Of a stretch of DNA of 9,886 nt, positions 1 to 6,022 are shown one piece after another; the first letter of the stretch is position 1, and the number at the start of each line of letters is the position of its first letter. The notes under the pieces are model-generated. The model worked only from the letters and a program-made list of their open reading frames with translations, made no database searches and had not been told where the DNA came from. A program made the translations under genes and the position numbers. Origin of the DNA: Actinomycetota bacterium (GTDB lineage: Bacteria > Actinomycetota > CADDZG01 > JAHWKV01). The stretch lies in contig JAHWKV010000016.1 in the NCBI GenBank assembly GCA_019347725.1, forward strand, positions 1 to 9,886, read 5' to 3'.

Positions 1-35
1 ACTGCGATGCCGAACCACCAAAGAATTGCTGCCAA
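1..35 (-). CDS. N-terminus of an unidentified gene in the hydrogenase accessory operon (partial)
   Basis: Immediately after the TAA stop of the NifU-like gene the minus strand reads a near-ideal Shine-Dalgarno, AAGGAGG (bases 51-45). Nine bases further on, a TTG at 35-33 opens a frame that stays open to the window edge; an in-frame GTG at 44-42 is the other possible start but sits against the ribosome site. The visible residues after the TTG are roughly (M)AAILWWFGIAV, hydrophobic and Trp-rich, so possibly a membrane protein. Only about 11 codons are seen, so no function can be given. The spacing suggests it is the fifth cistron of the same operon. Confidence 0.4.
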   Translation of the reverse strand, partial: MAAILWWFGIA

Positions 36-51
36 TCCGTTCACCCTCCTT

Positions 52-576
52 TTACCGTGCAGAGGCCTTACTGCCGATCTGAAGGAGAGTCGGGCCAGGG
101 GGCGGGTGTGGCGCCCCTTCGTCCTCCTCCACCTCCATCCCGGCATAGCCCGGCATGTGCTCGATAAGCGCACTTTCGATGCCTTCCCGCAGCGTTATCG
201 TTGAGGCGGTGCAGCCTGAGCAGCTTCCGGACATCTTGAGACGCACCACACCCTCATCAACTCCCAGGACCTCGACGCTACCTCCGTGTGACTTTATGTA
301 GGGGCGGATAGTGTCCAGGGCATCATCGGCGGCTTTATGCAGGTCCATTCCTGATCCATAGGCCTCGAGCAGCCACGTAATACTCGGGCTTTGCTGCTTG
401 AGCTTGTCTAGAGTCTTGGCGTCGAGACGCTTGCCAAGCTGCCTCACCGCCGGACGGTGGAGGGCATCGATGGCATCGAGGAGTTCAAAAACCACCCTGC
501 GGGCGGGCTCGTCGAACCTGTCCACTTCCTCTAGTAGGTCCTGAACCCGCTCGACAACCTCTACGAGCTCACGCAT
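52..576 (-). CDS. NifU C-terminal-domain Fe-S scaffold protein of the hydrogenase locus
   Basis: A 174-residue protein. Residues 1-75 are a charged helical region (RELVEVVERVQDLLEEVDRF) of unknown role. Residues about 78-150 match the NifU C-terminal (Nfu-type) domain: a PYIKSHGGSVEVLGVDEG segment followed by GSCSGC with Cys119 and Cys122, the CxxC pair that holds a transient [4Fe-4S] cluster in this family. The tail is acidic then Pro-rich. It starts 8 bases after the stop of the upstream small membrane-protein gene, so it belongs to one transcription unit divergent from hhyS. Inference: it delivers clusters to the hydrogenase, whose small subunit needs three, or shuttles electrons as an Fe-S partner. 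NifU-like genes are a recurrent feature near group 1h hydrogenases. No strong ribosome site precedes the ATG, which fits translational coupling. Confidence 0.88.
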   Translation of the reverse strand: MRELVEVVERVQDLLEEVDRFDEPARRVVFELLDAIDALHRPAVRQLGKRLDAKTLDKLKQQSPSITWLLEAYGSGMDLHKAADDALDTIRPYIKSHGGSVEVLGVDEGVVRLKMSGSCSGCTASTITLREGIESALIEHMPGYAGMEVEEDEGAPHPPPGPTLLQIGSKASAR

Positions 577-584
577 GGTCTAAG

Positions 585-839
585 CTAACCGCCCTTCTCT
601 CCGGCAGCGGTCTCTTTGCCCAGCAACGATTCAATCCTTCGCAGTCCAGAGTTGACGCGCCCGGCGGCAGGTCCGATTGCCGCGGTCTGGGTGTCGACTG
701 CTCTTACGCCGAAGGCGATCTTTGCCAAGTAGAGAGAGATGCTCCGGAGCCGACTGGTGATGAGCGTTACGTATACCGCCAAAACGCCAATCACCAAGAC
801 GATTTCGAACACGGTCAAAAAAACCAGGAGAACGGTCAT
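585..839 (-). CDS. small single-pass membrane protein 3 of the hydrogenase locus
   Basis: An 84-residue protein with one strongly hydrophobic N-terminal helix at about residues 3-26 (VLLVFLTVFEIVLVIGVLAV), followed by a short soluble amphipathic region and a charged Gly/Glu/Lys tail. There are no cysteines or other cofactor ligands. The start overlaps the stop of the preceding gene by 4 bases (ATGA at 839-836), a sign of translational coupling. It is the third of three consecutive proteins with the same plan (TM helix, then about 50-60 helical residues). I do not recognise a named family. From context, an anchor or scaffold for the otherwise signal-less hydrogenase is plausible but unproven. 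Confidence 0.8.
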   Translation of the reverse strand: MTVLLVFLTVFEIVLVIGVLAVYVTLITSRLRSISLYLAKIAFGVRAVDTQTAAIGPAAGRVNSGLRRIESLLGKETAAGEKGG

Positions 840-1117
840 GTTGTTCGCTCGTGCGGTGGTTTCTCCATTCGGCTTGCCGCCACCCTCTCGATTTCCTCGA
901 GATTGTCGCCAGCCTCTTTAAGAAGCCAGGTGGTAGCAGTATTTCTGGCCAAAGTGGTCGCCGTTTCCCAAAGAGTCTTGACGTTGTTCTCCACCTTGTT
1001 GACGGAGACTAGAAGGATCTGCAGAAGCATGGTTACTACGGCAGCCACAACCAACCCTACGCCGAGAGTAATCCACCACATCTGGATGTTGTCGGCGCCG
1101 GCTTGAGCGAGGATCAT
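836..1117 (-). CDS. small single-pass membrane protein 2 of the hydrogenase locus
   Basis: A 93-residue protein with a hydrophobic segment at about residues 13-37 (MWWITLGVGLVVAAVVTMLL), then a predicted helical stretch (VNKVENNVKTLWETATTLAR) and a charged C-terminus. It overlaps its neighbours by 4 bases at both ends (ATGA at 1117-1114 and at 839-836), which is strong evidence that these very short frames are real and co-translated. It has no cysteines. The helix after the membrane segment resembles the DUF948-type small membrane proteins only in general plan, so no family is assigned. Confidence 0.82.
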   Translation of the reverse strand: MILAQAGADNIQMWWITLGVGLVVAAVVTMLLQILLVSVNKVENNVKTLWETATTLARNTATTWLLKEAGDNLEEIERVAASRMEKPPHERTT

Positions 1118-1407
1118 GCCCTCCTCTCCGAGATCGCGAGCTTTGCCTTGCCCTCCCCTTCTTGAGCTTTTGCGTCTGCACGGCTGGACCCGCGAAGGGC
1201 AAAGAGAATGCCCGCTAGCAGCTGCTGGGTCTCGCTAAGTCGCCAAAGAGCCTCCGTATGGTCGCGGGTTCTCTCGATTAAGCGAGTAGCTTCCTCAGCC
1301 TCGCGGGCGATGCTGCGCGCCAAGGCGATGATCACTAAAACGACGGCGGCGACCACGACGACGACCGCCGCCCCAATCAAATATCCGGTCACCCAGCCGT
1401 TGGTCAT
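1114..1407 (-). CDS. small single-pass membrane protein 1, first gene of the accessory operon
   Basis: A 97-residue protein with a Val/Ala-rich transmembrane helix at about residues 8-29, then a charged helix (AREAEEATRLIERTRDHTEALWRL) that could form a coiled coil, and a Lys/Glu/Ala-rich tail. It is the first cistron of a minus-strand operon that faces away from hhyS across a 114-bp gap. A GGGATAGG about 7 bases upstream of the ATG can serve as ribosome site. Its plan matches the two following genes. Function is unknown; the conserved context suggests membrane attachment of, or electron transfer from, the hydrogenase. Confidence 0.82.
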   Translation of the reverse strand: MTNGWVTGYLIGAAVVVVVAAVVLVIIALARSIAREAEEATRLIERTRDHTEALWRLSETQQLLAGILFALRGSSRADAKAQEGEGKAKLAISERRA

Positions 1408-1521
1408 CAGCGCCTATCCCAAGGTTGCTTTTCAAGCGCGACTGCTCACGAGTATCCTATATACAGTCGGCACCTAAGTGAAGGGGTCTTCTAGTCCCCG
1501 GTAGAGACTGGAGTTTGGCCT
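1408..1521. promoter_or_regulatory. divergent control region between hhyS and the accessory operon
   Basis: This 114-bp gap separates two divergent units. It holds the only clear AT-rich patch, TATATA at 1458-1463. On the minus strand a TTCACT / 17 bp / TAGGAT arrangement (about 1452-1480) is a weak sigma-70-like candidate for the accessory operon; no convincing -35 is seen for hhyS. A GGGG...CCCC pair (1484-1500) could form a small hairpin in the hhyS leader. The GGAG at 1510-1513 is the hhyS ribosome site. Promoter assignment is tentative. Confidence 0.4.
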
Positions 1522-2898
1522 ATGTCAGTAAAGGGCTCGGTCGCCAAGACCCCTGCGCAGCGACTCCTCGAGGTTCTCGGTCCCGTCGATAAGTTCCCCA
1601 CCGACGAAGAGATCGGTCAGTTCGGAATGCCCTCTGGGGAGTTTATGCAGGACATGCTTGGACCAGTTGCCAAAGCCGGCATTCAGACCCGCCTCGGACC
1701 ACTCGAGAAGATCCACGTCTTTTGGTTCGCCGGAATGAGTTGCGACGGCTGCACCGTGTCGGTCACCGGAGCGCAGGCGCCAAGCCTGGAAAGCCTCTTG
1801 CTCGGCGCCCACCCGGGACTGCCTCGCATTATCCTTCATCACGCTGCCGTCAATGTGGAGTCTGGGCCCAGCTACTTGAGGCCTCACGAGCAGGCGCTGC
1901 GGGGGGAGCTGGACGCTCCTTACGCCATCGTGCTCGAGGGCTCTATCGCCGACGAGGTCAAGGCGCTGGAGACCGGCGGCTACTGGGCCGGACACGGGGA
2001 GGAGCCGTGGGGACCGGACGGCCAGATACGCACCGTTTCGGCCAACGAATGGATCGCCCGACTGGCCAGCCGGGCCGCAGCGACGATCGCCATTGGCACC
2101 TGCGCGACGTGGGGAGGAATACCGGCCTCTCACGGCAACCCTACGGGGTCAATGAGTCTTATGGATTTTTTAGGCAAGGACTACCGCAGCGAGTTTGGTC
2201 TACCCGTGGTGAACATCCCGGGGTGCGCCCCCATAGGGGACAACTTCACTGAGACGGTCGCGTCGATTTTGTACTTCCTGCAGGGCTTCGGTCCCCTGCC
2301 TGAGTTTGATGAGCTGGGGCGGCCGGCGTGGTTGTTCGGCGAGACGGTGCACCGTCACTGCGTACGCGGCGCCTACTACGAGGAGGGCACTTACGCCGAG
2401 ACGTTCGGGGATCCGGAGTGTCTGGTGGAGATTGGATGCTGGGGGCCGGTTGTCAACTGCAACATAACGTCACGTGGAGCGATAAACCACCAAGGGGGTT
2501 GCATGAATGCCGGAGGAGCATGCATCGGTTGCACGATGCCTGGATTCCCCGATAAGTTCACGCCCTTTTATAAGACCCCTCCCGGCTCAATGCTGTCGAC
2601 CGCCGCCTCACGTATCCTCGGCAGTTTCGTGCGCCCACTCCGCCAGTTCACCAATGAAGACCTCAACCGTGAGGTGCGCTGGGACGTCCACGGCGACAAC
2701 CCCAGCGGTTGGGCGAGAGAAAAGCTAGAGCCCGGATTGGTCGCGACAATAGGTCACAAGTTTTATACGAAAATGCGCCGTTCCACCGATCGTGGCAAAG
2801 GCGAGGTCGAACCTTGGGGCAAGCGTAAGGAGTGGACGGAGAAGGAGGAACCGGGCGCCGAGGCGAAACTGCAGCGCAAAGTGCAGCGTCAAGATTAG
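1522..2898 (+). CDS. hhyS: group 1h (actinobacterial-type) [NiFe]-hydrogenase small subunit
   Basis: A 458-residue electron-transfer subunit of a [NiFe]-hydrogenase; enzymes of this group oxidise trace atmospheric H2 and feed the respiratory chain. Proximal-cluster ligands appear at Cys74 and Cys77 (SCDGC), Cys194 (GTCATWGG) and Cys235 (PGCAP). The distal-cluster set is His277, Cys280, Cys300 and Cys306, and the medial set Cys313, Cys327, Cys334 and Cys337, so three [4Fe-4S] clusters as in the actinobacterial-type enzyme. Asp75 in the CDGC motif is a candidate for the Asp ligand known from this group. The N-terminus has no Tat (RR) signal and no membrane helix. A C-terminal extension of about 100 residues (from about 350) is basic and typical of group 1h. 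GGAG at 1510-1513 fixes the start. Odd: the usual partner hhyL does not follow. Confidence 0.95.
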   Translation: MSVKGSVAKTPAQRLLEVLGPVDKFPTDEEIGQFGMPSGEFMQDMLGPVAKAGIQTRLGPLEKIHVFWFAGMSCDGCTVSVTGAQAPSLESLLLGAHPGLPRIILHHAAVNVESGPSYLRPHEQALRGELDAPYAIVLEGSIADEVKALETGGYWAGHGEEPWGPDGQIRTVSANEWIARLASRAAATIAIGTCATWGGIPASHGNPTGSMSLMDFLGKDYRSEFGLPVVNIPGCAPIGDNFTETVASILYFLQGFGPLPEFDELGRPAWLFGETVHRHCVRGAYYEEGTYAETFGDPECLVEIGCWGPVVNCNITSRGAINHQGGCMNAGGACIGCTMPGFPDKFTPFYKTPPGSMLSTAASRILGSFVRPLRQFTNEDLNREVRWDVHGDNPSGWAREKLEPGLVATIGHKFYTKMRRSTDRGKGEVEPWGKRKEWTEKEEPGAEAKLQRKVQRQD

Positions 2899-3087
2899 CA
2901 GCGGCGGCCAATTTGGTGAGGTTGGCGCAGTTCTCTTAGACGCCTACGACGCTTGCTGCGTGGACCGCGAATTCAACCTCATCAACTGGGCACGCGTCCA
3001 GGAGAGCTGCAGTTCAATCAGGTGCCTGAAACGACTTATTTGATAACCAGCGACCGCACCCATGCAAGCTCAACGAAACGATGTAAT
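2899..3087. other. gap after hhyS with no large-subunit gene
   Basis: In this group the catalytic large subunit normally begins within a few bases of the small-subunit stop. Here 190 bp of sequence carries no supported gene and no recognisable fragment of a large subunit (no CxxC pair of the kind that holds Ni, no DPCxxC-type end). A short open frame through 2899-3043 encodes nothing I recognise. Confidence 0.5.
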
Positions 3088-3125
3088 CCCCCAGGAGTAC
3101 TTACTCCGGGGTTGCTTGCTTTTCT
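3088..3125 (+). terminator. terminator-like hairpin after hhyS
   Basis: CCCC (3089-3092) plus GGAGT (3094-3098) pair with ACTCC (3103-3107) plus GGGG (3108-3111): a 9-bp stem with one bulged A and a 4-base loop. On the plus strand it is followed by a T-rich run (TTGCTTGCTTTTCTTTG), the layout of an intrinsic terminator for hhyS. The stop codon of the opposing hydrolase gene lies in the loop and stem, so it may serve convergent transcripts from both sides. Confidence 0.6.
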
Positions 3126-3934
3126 TTGACGTCCAACAGCAACTGGTTGATGACCTGGGCTAACTCTTGAGGATGGTCCTCGGGGACAAAATGTTTTCCG
3201 CCCTCGATAACCTTTAATGGCGCCGCCAGATCATCGGCAAGGCGCTGTCCGTAGCGTAGCTTTTGAAACTGATCGGCGGCACCCCACGCAATCCCCGATG
3301 GGACGTCCAGGTTCCGTAGTCCGTCCCCGATGGCTAGAGTATCCCGCACATCCAGTGACCGTACCTGCCGAACCATGGCTTTCGCGCCGCCATGCATCTC
3401 GTACGGGTCCAGGTGCATGGACAAACTCTCCGACGCCCGGTGCCGGTCATCGTGGCCCCTGCGAACCAACATCTCCACAAGAGCGCGAAAGACCGCGTTG
3501 GGCGCATGAGCCATCAGCCCTCCCATTGAACGCATGGCCTTGACGCTCGGTATAGGCCACGAGTCGTAGGCGATGCTGTTGGTAAGCACTATCCCCGCGA
3601 ATCGACCGGAGGCACGGTGGGCGGCGATTTGCAGTACTCCACCTCCAAGATCGTGCCCTACAAAAACGGCCCGTTCAATGCCAAGGTGGTCCAGCCAGTC
3701 CAACAGGTAATCGGCCTGCCGCGCTACCGATATGTCGCGCCCGTCGCCTTGCGGAATGCTCTCCCCGTAGCCCACCATCTCCCAGGCCATACAACGCTCT
3801 TCGACGAGCGGCATGACGTACCGCCATAGTGACGGCGAGGTGAGAATACCATGGACAAAAACGACGGGAAAGCCTTCCCCCTGTTGTTCCCATCGCATCA
3901 GGATTTCGCACACTGTGGCGCATCCGGACACCAT
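3101..3934 (-). CDS. alpha/beta hydrolase with Asp nucleophile (epoxide hydrolase / haloalkane dehalogenase-like)
   Basis: A 277-residue alpha/beta-hydrolase fold protein. FVHG (about residues 26-29) is the oxyanion-hole loop. The nucleophile elbow reads VGHDLGGG with Asp95, so the nucleophile is Asp rather than Ser; this points to the epoxide hydrolase / haloalkane dehalogenase branch rather than esterases. Asp221 (WGAADQF) and His248 (GGKHFVPEDHP) complete the triad. A cap region lies at about 125-205. The substrate cannot be told from sequence. An internal Met13 (3898) would give a start much nearer the fold; neither ATG has a strong ribosome site, so the N-terminus is uncertain. It sits on the same strand as, and 75 bp downstream of, the MerR-type gene, but nothing links it to the metal locus. 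Confidence 0.85.
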   Translation of the reverse strand: MVSGCATVCEILMRWEQQGEGFPVVFVHGILTSPSLWRYVMPLVEERCMAWEMVGYGESIPQGDGRDISVARQADYLLDWLDHLGIERAVFVGHDLGGGVLQIAAHRASGRFAGIVLTNSIAYDSWPIPSVKAMRSMGGLMAHAPNAVFRALVEMLVRRGHDDRHRASESLSMHLDPYEMHGGAKAMVRQVRSLDVRDTLAIGDGLRNLDVPSGIAWGAADQFQKLRYGQRLADDLAAPLKVIEGGKHFVPEDHPQELAQVINQLLLDVKEKQATPE

Positions 3935-4009
3935 GCTCGGGAGCTACCCGCCGGTCTCACACTTAAACCATCCGGCAAACTGTCCCGGTGCTCTCGCGAG
4001 ACCTCCCCG

Positions 4010-4403
4010 TTACTCATCCTCTAAAATATGGCATATCTTTTCATCGCATGCGGCGGGCGGTTTCTGTTCGGCACGGCGAGCCAGCCGGCGGAATTCTCGA
4101 CGCATATCCTTGAGCTGCTCGGTCCGCTGCTTGATCTCAATTGCTTAGTGCCTATCAAGGTTCTCACGTATTCACAGGGAACTTCACCGCCATCTCGAAG
4201 AGCCAGAATCTCGGAGATTTCATCGAGACGCAGTCCGAGTGACTGGGCAAGTTTCACGAACTTAAGGCGCTCGAGATCCGATCCGTCATAGTCCCGGTAT
4301 CCGGAAGAGGTTCGCGCCGGCTCGGGGAGCACTCCGCTGGCCTCGTAAAGCGGATCGTCCTCGGATTCATGCTCAAGTGCGAAGCAAGCTCACCAATCCG
4401 CAT
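4010..4403 (-). pseudogene. MerR-family metal-responsive regulator with two 1-base frameshifts
   Basis: Read across three frames, the minus strand encodes a complete MerR-type regulator of about 131 residues. Frame one: MRIGELASHLSMNPRTIRF (winged helix-turn-helix), starting at 4403 with GGAG 8 bases upstream. Frame two: from YEASGVLPEP through GYRDYDGSDLERLKFVKLAQ to PCEYVRTLI. Frame three: IKQRTEQLKDMRREFRRL and the tail CDEKICHILEDE, ending at the TAA at 4010. The shifts fall at about 4347-4349 (TTT where TTTT is expected) and about 4143-4148 (AAG where AAGG would restore frame). Cys in PCEYV and the C-terminal Cys pair fit metal-sensing members of the family. It is either a recently broken gene or a good gene with two sequencing errors in short homopolymers; the intact homology on both sides favours recent damage or error. 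Its likely target is the promoter at 4701. Confidence 0.8.
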
Positions 4404-4700
4404 CGTCAAATCTCCGATCGTGGCCCATGCGGTGAGTCGAAACTTCCGGTTCGCTGTGACCTTTGCCTCGATCTCACGAATCGCTGCTAGTGGGCCCAAT
4501 ATAGATCTGTACAGTGCATAACGCTTCCGGGCGTCACAAAGATGAAGCCTTCGCCCAGGCTATCGGTGGCCGCCGGGCCAAGTTAGCAGCAGGATATTCA
4601 CGACCACCCTGGGATCATCGAGTTGCACTACGCCGGACCTTTCCGTTACGAATCCGCGCCATGAGCCCTGGAGGGGCGCAGGAGGACTGTCCCGATACGG
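4404..4700. other. gap between the MerR gene and the MerR-type promoter
   Basis: About 300 bp with no supported gene on either strand. A frame at 4514-4729 on the plus strand has no recognisable product and would overlap the promoter. The distance is unusual, since MerR genes and their target promoters are normally separated by under about 100 bp, so this may be inserted or degraded DNA. Confidence 0.4.
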
Positions 4701-4732
4701 TTGACATTCCATTTGGGTGGAAGCCTTAGCAT
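4701..4732 (+). promoter_or_regulatory. MerR-type promoter/operator with long spacer and dyad
   Basis: TTGACA at 4701-4706 is a perfect -35 box. TAGCAT at 4727-4732 is an acceptable -10 (4 of 6). The spacer is 20 bp, too long for ordinary sigma-70 use but the mark of promoters twisted into shape by MerR-family activators. Within it TTCCA (4707-4711) and TGGAA (4718-4722) form an inverted repeat, like the dyads of CueR/ZntR-type sites. Transcription would begin at about 4739, at the ATG of the HMA gene, so the mRNA may be leaderless. Confidence 0.7.
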
Positions 4733-4738
4733 GTCCGC

Positions 4739-5008
4739 ATGGCGCAAAGGACCTTTGAAGTACAAGACATCTACTGCAAGAGCTGCTCGGCGGCGATTCG
4801 CACGGAGCTAGGCCAGCTTAGCGGAGTCACAGAGGTCGAGACCGACTCGCGGACCAACACTGTGGTCGTGTCGTTTGCAGAAGCCGAAGTCGACGCCGAA
4901 GCCATCGTCAGACAACTCGCCGAAGCCGGGTTTCCGGTTAAGGAATCCACCCCCGCAGAAGGCACTGCTCGGTCGGACCGAATTCAATCTAAAGCTACCG
5001 GCCGGTAG
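4739..5008 (+). CDS. HMA-domain (MerP/CopZ-like) metal-binding protein
   Basis: An 89-residue protein made almost wholly of one heavy-metal-associated domain. IYCKSCSAAI carries the metal-binding CxxC, Cys13 and Cys16, in the first loop; the beta-alpha-beta-beta-alpha-beta order follows (GVTEVETDSRTNTVVVSF, then EAIVRQLAEAGFPV). There is no signal peptide, so it should work in the cytoplasm unless translated as part of the following membrane protein. No ribosome site lies at normal distance (GGTGGAAG is about 15 bases off), and the -10 box lies 6 bases before the ATG, so leaderless translation is likely. The family binds Hg(II), Cu(I) or similar soft metals and passes them on; which metal is unknown. 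Its stop (TAG, 5006-5008) is in the same frame as the next gene. Confidence 0.9.
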   Translation: MAQRTFEVQDIYCKSCSAAIRTELGQLSGVTEVETDSRTNTVVVSFAEAEVDAEAIVRQLAEAGFPVKESTPAEGTARSDRIQSKATGR

Positions 5009-5029
5009 TTACCCTATGGACTGCTGACT

Positions 5030-5845
5030 TTGGCCGTGGCCGTCACCGCCCTAGCCGGTTACGTCGGCTACGAACTGTATCCGCGCTTTGATTTACCGGC
5101 AGTCGATGGGGCCGGCTTGCTTGCTCTGGCGTCCGGAGCTGGAATCGCCTCTTTTTTTGCGCCTTGCTCTTTTCCTTTGCTGGTGACCCTGCTGTCCCGT
5201 CAGGTCGGGGACTCAGCAGGACCGAGACAGGCCGGTAGCAGACCCCTGCCGTTCGCCTTGGCGCTGGCCACCGGTGCAGCGGCTTTTCTGGTGCTTTTCG
5301 GCATCCTTATCGCCCTTGGAGGGAGCGCGTTTGCCAGCAGCGTCACCTTCACAAGTACCATCGGCATCACGCTGCGTATAGCGGTCGGCGTAGCTCTAAT
5401 AGTTCTCGGCTTGGTTCAGTTCGGCATATTGGCCGATACGTCATTTCGCTCCGTCGAGCGCGTAACCAAGCGCCTAAACCGCGCCCAGGCAGAGTTGCGG
5501 CGCAGGCATCCTGTAACAGGGTTTACGGCCTTCGGCTTCTTTTACCTCCTAGCGGGCTTCGGCTGAACCGGGCCGATCCTGGCCGGTCTGGCCGGGCAAG
5601 CTCTGGTAAACGGTGGTTTTGCCGCGGCATTCCTCGCCTTCGCTGTAGCTGCGGTAGTCATCATGATGCTCATGTTTAGTGCGGCTTTTGTATCTGCCCG
5701 GGCCCAGGACGCAACCGTCGAGCGCATCAAGGCGAGCGCGCCGACTATCAAGAAGTGGGGCGGCGTCGTGCTGATCGGCGTTGGAGTGTGGTTTGTTGCG
5801 CTCGCCGCCTTCGCAGACTTCTTCGCCGATCTCTACCCGGTTTAG
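5030..5845 (+). CDS. CcdA/DsbD-type membrane redox protein, predicted selenoprotein (in-frame TGA = Sec179)
   Basis: Read through one in-frame TGA (5564-5566) the frame encodes 271 residues of a CcdA-like thiol-disulfide transporter, which moves reducing equivalents across the membrane using two intramembrane Cys. An N-terminal helix (about 1-18) precedes six more: about 27-63 with the first redox site SFFAPCSFP (Cys46), then about 74-96, 110-130, 168-195, 197-220 and 238-260. The second site reads AGFG-(TGA)-TGPIL; the family has Cys at this point, so the TGA stands exactly where Cys is required. After it the frame is open to the TAG at 5843 and encodes the remaining helices. A SECIS-like hairpin follows the TGA. 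Without readthrough the product would be 178 residues and lack the second redox residue. The start is uncertain: TTG 5030 is used here, CTG 5021/5024 are possible, and there is no clear ribosome site. Substrate partner is probably the HMA protein or an exported thioredoxin-like protein. Confidence 0.8.
5564..5596 (+). promoter_or_regulatory. UGA codon with bacterial SECIS hairpin
   Basis: After the UGA, C5578-C5579 pair with G5594-G5595, U5580 is bulged, and GGCC 5581-5584 pairs with GGCC 5590-5593, leaving the loop GGUCU (5585-5589). The loop starts 18 nt after the UGA and the bulged U is nucleotide +14. As I remember E. coli fdhF, its SECIS has a GGUC(U) loop 18 nt from the UGA and a bulged U at +14; loop G/U and the bulged U are the SelB contacts. 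A caveat: the underlying codons (CTGGCCGG repeated, Leu-Ala-Gly) favour chance pairing, and a rival hairpin at 5567-5587 is possible, though its 5' arm would lie inside the ribosome when UGA is read. Confidence 0.72.
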
Positions 5846-6022
5846 CAGCTTGACGGTAACTCGGTCACTCCGGAATTTGTAACCGCGCCGGCAAACGGTT
5901 TGCATGTGCCGAGCTTTGCACCTTCTTGAACTTTTCCGGCAGCCACGAATGTGGATCAGCCCAATAGAATAATTGCCGCTGGCGTCGTCTTGACCGGCGC
6001 GTCCGATTTTGCGCAATCCAGT
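5846..6022. other. gap after the CcdA gene
   Basis: No gene is supported here. Short imperfect inverted repeats (for example AACCG...CGGTT at about 5880-5900) are too weak and lack a T-run, so I do not call a terminator. Confidence 0.4.

Noticed and set aside
1525..2133. Long minus-strand frame inside hhyS
   Set aside because: Antisense shadow of a high-GC gene whose plus-strand product has all expected motifs.
4404..4499. N-terminal extension of the MerR-type regulator in the same frame
   Set aside because: MerR proteins start at the helix-turn-helix (MRIGEL), and the ATG at 4403 has a good ribosome site.
4514..4729. A 71-codon plus-strand frame before the HMA gene
   Set aside because: No recognisable product or domain, and it would run through the MerR-type promoter.
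5030..5566. A 178-residue protein ending at the TGA
   Set aside because: It would lack the second redox site and two to three helices; the frame continues with family-like sequence, so readthrough is the better reading. A true nonsense mutation is not excluded.
5567..5587. Alternative hairpin ACCGGGCC / GGCCGGT with a 6-base GATCCT loop beginning with G
   Set aside because: Its loop is only 8 nt from the TGA, too close for a bacterial SECIS, and its 5' arm would be inside the ribosome when the codon is read.
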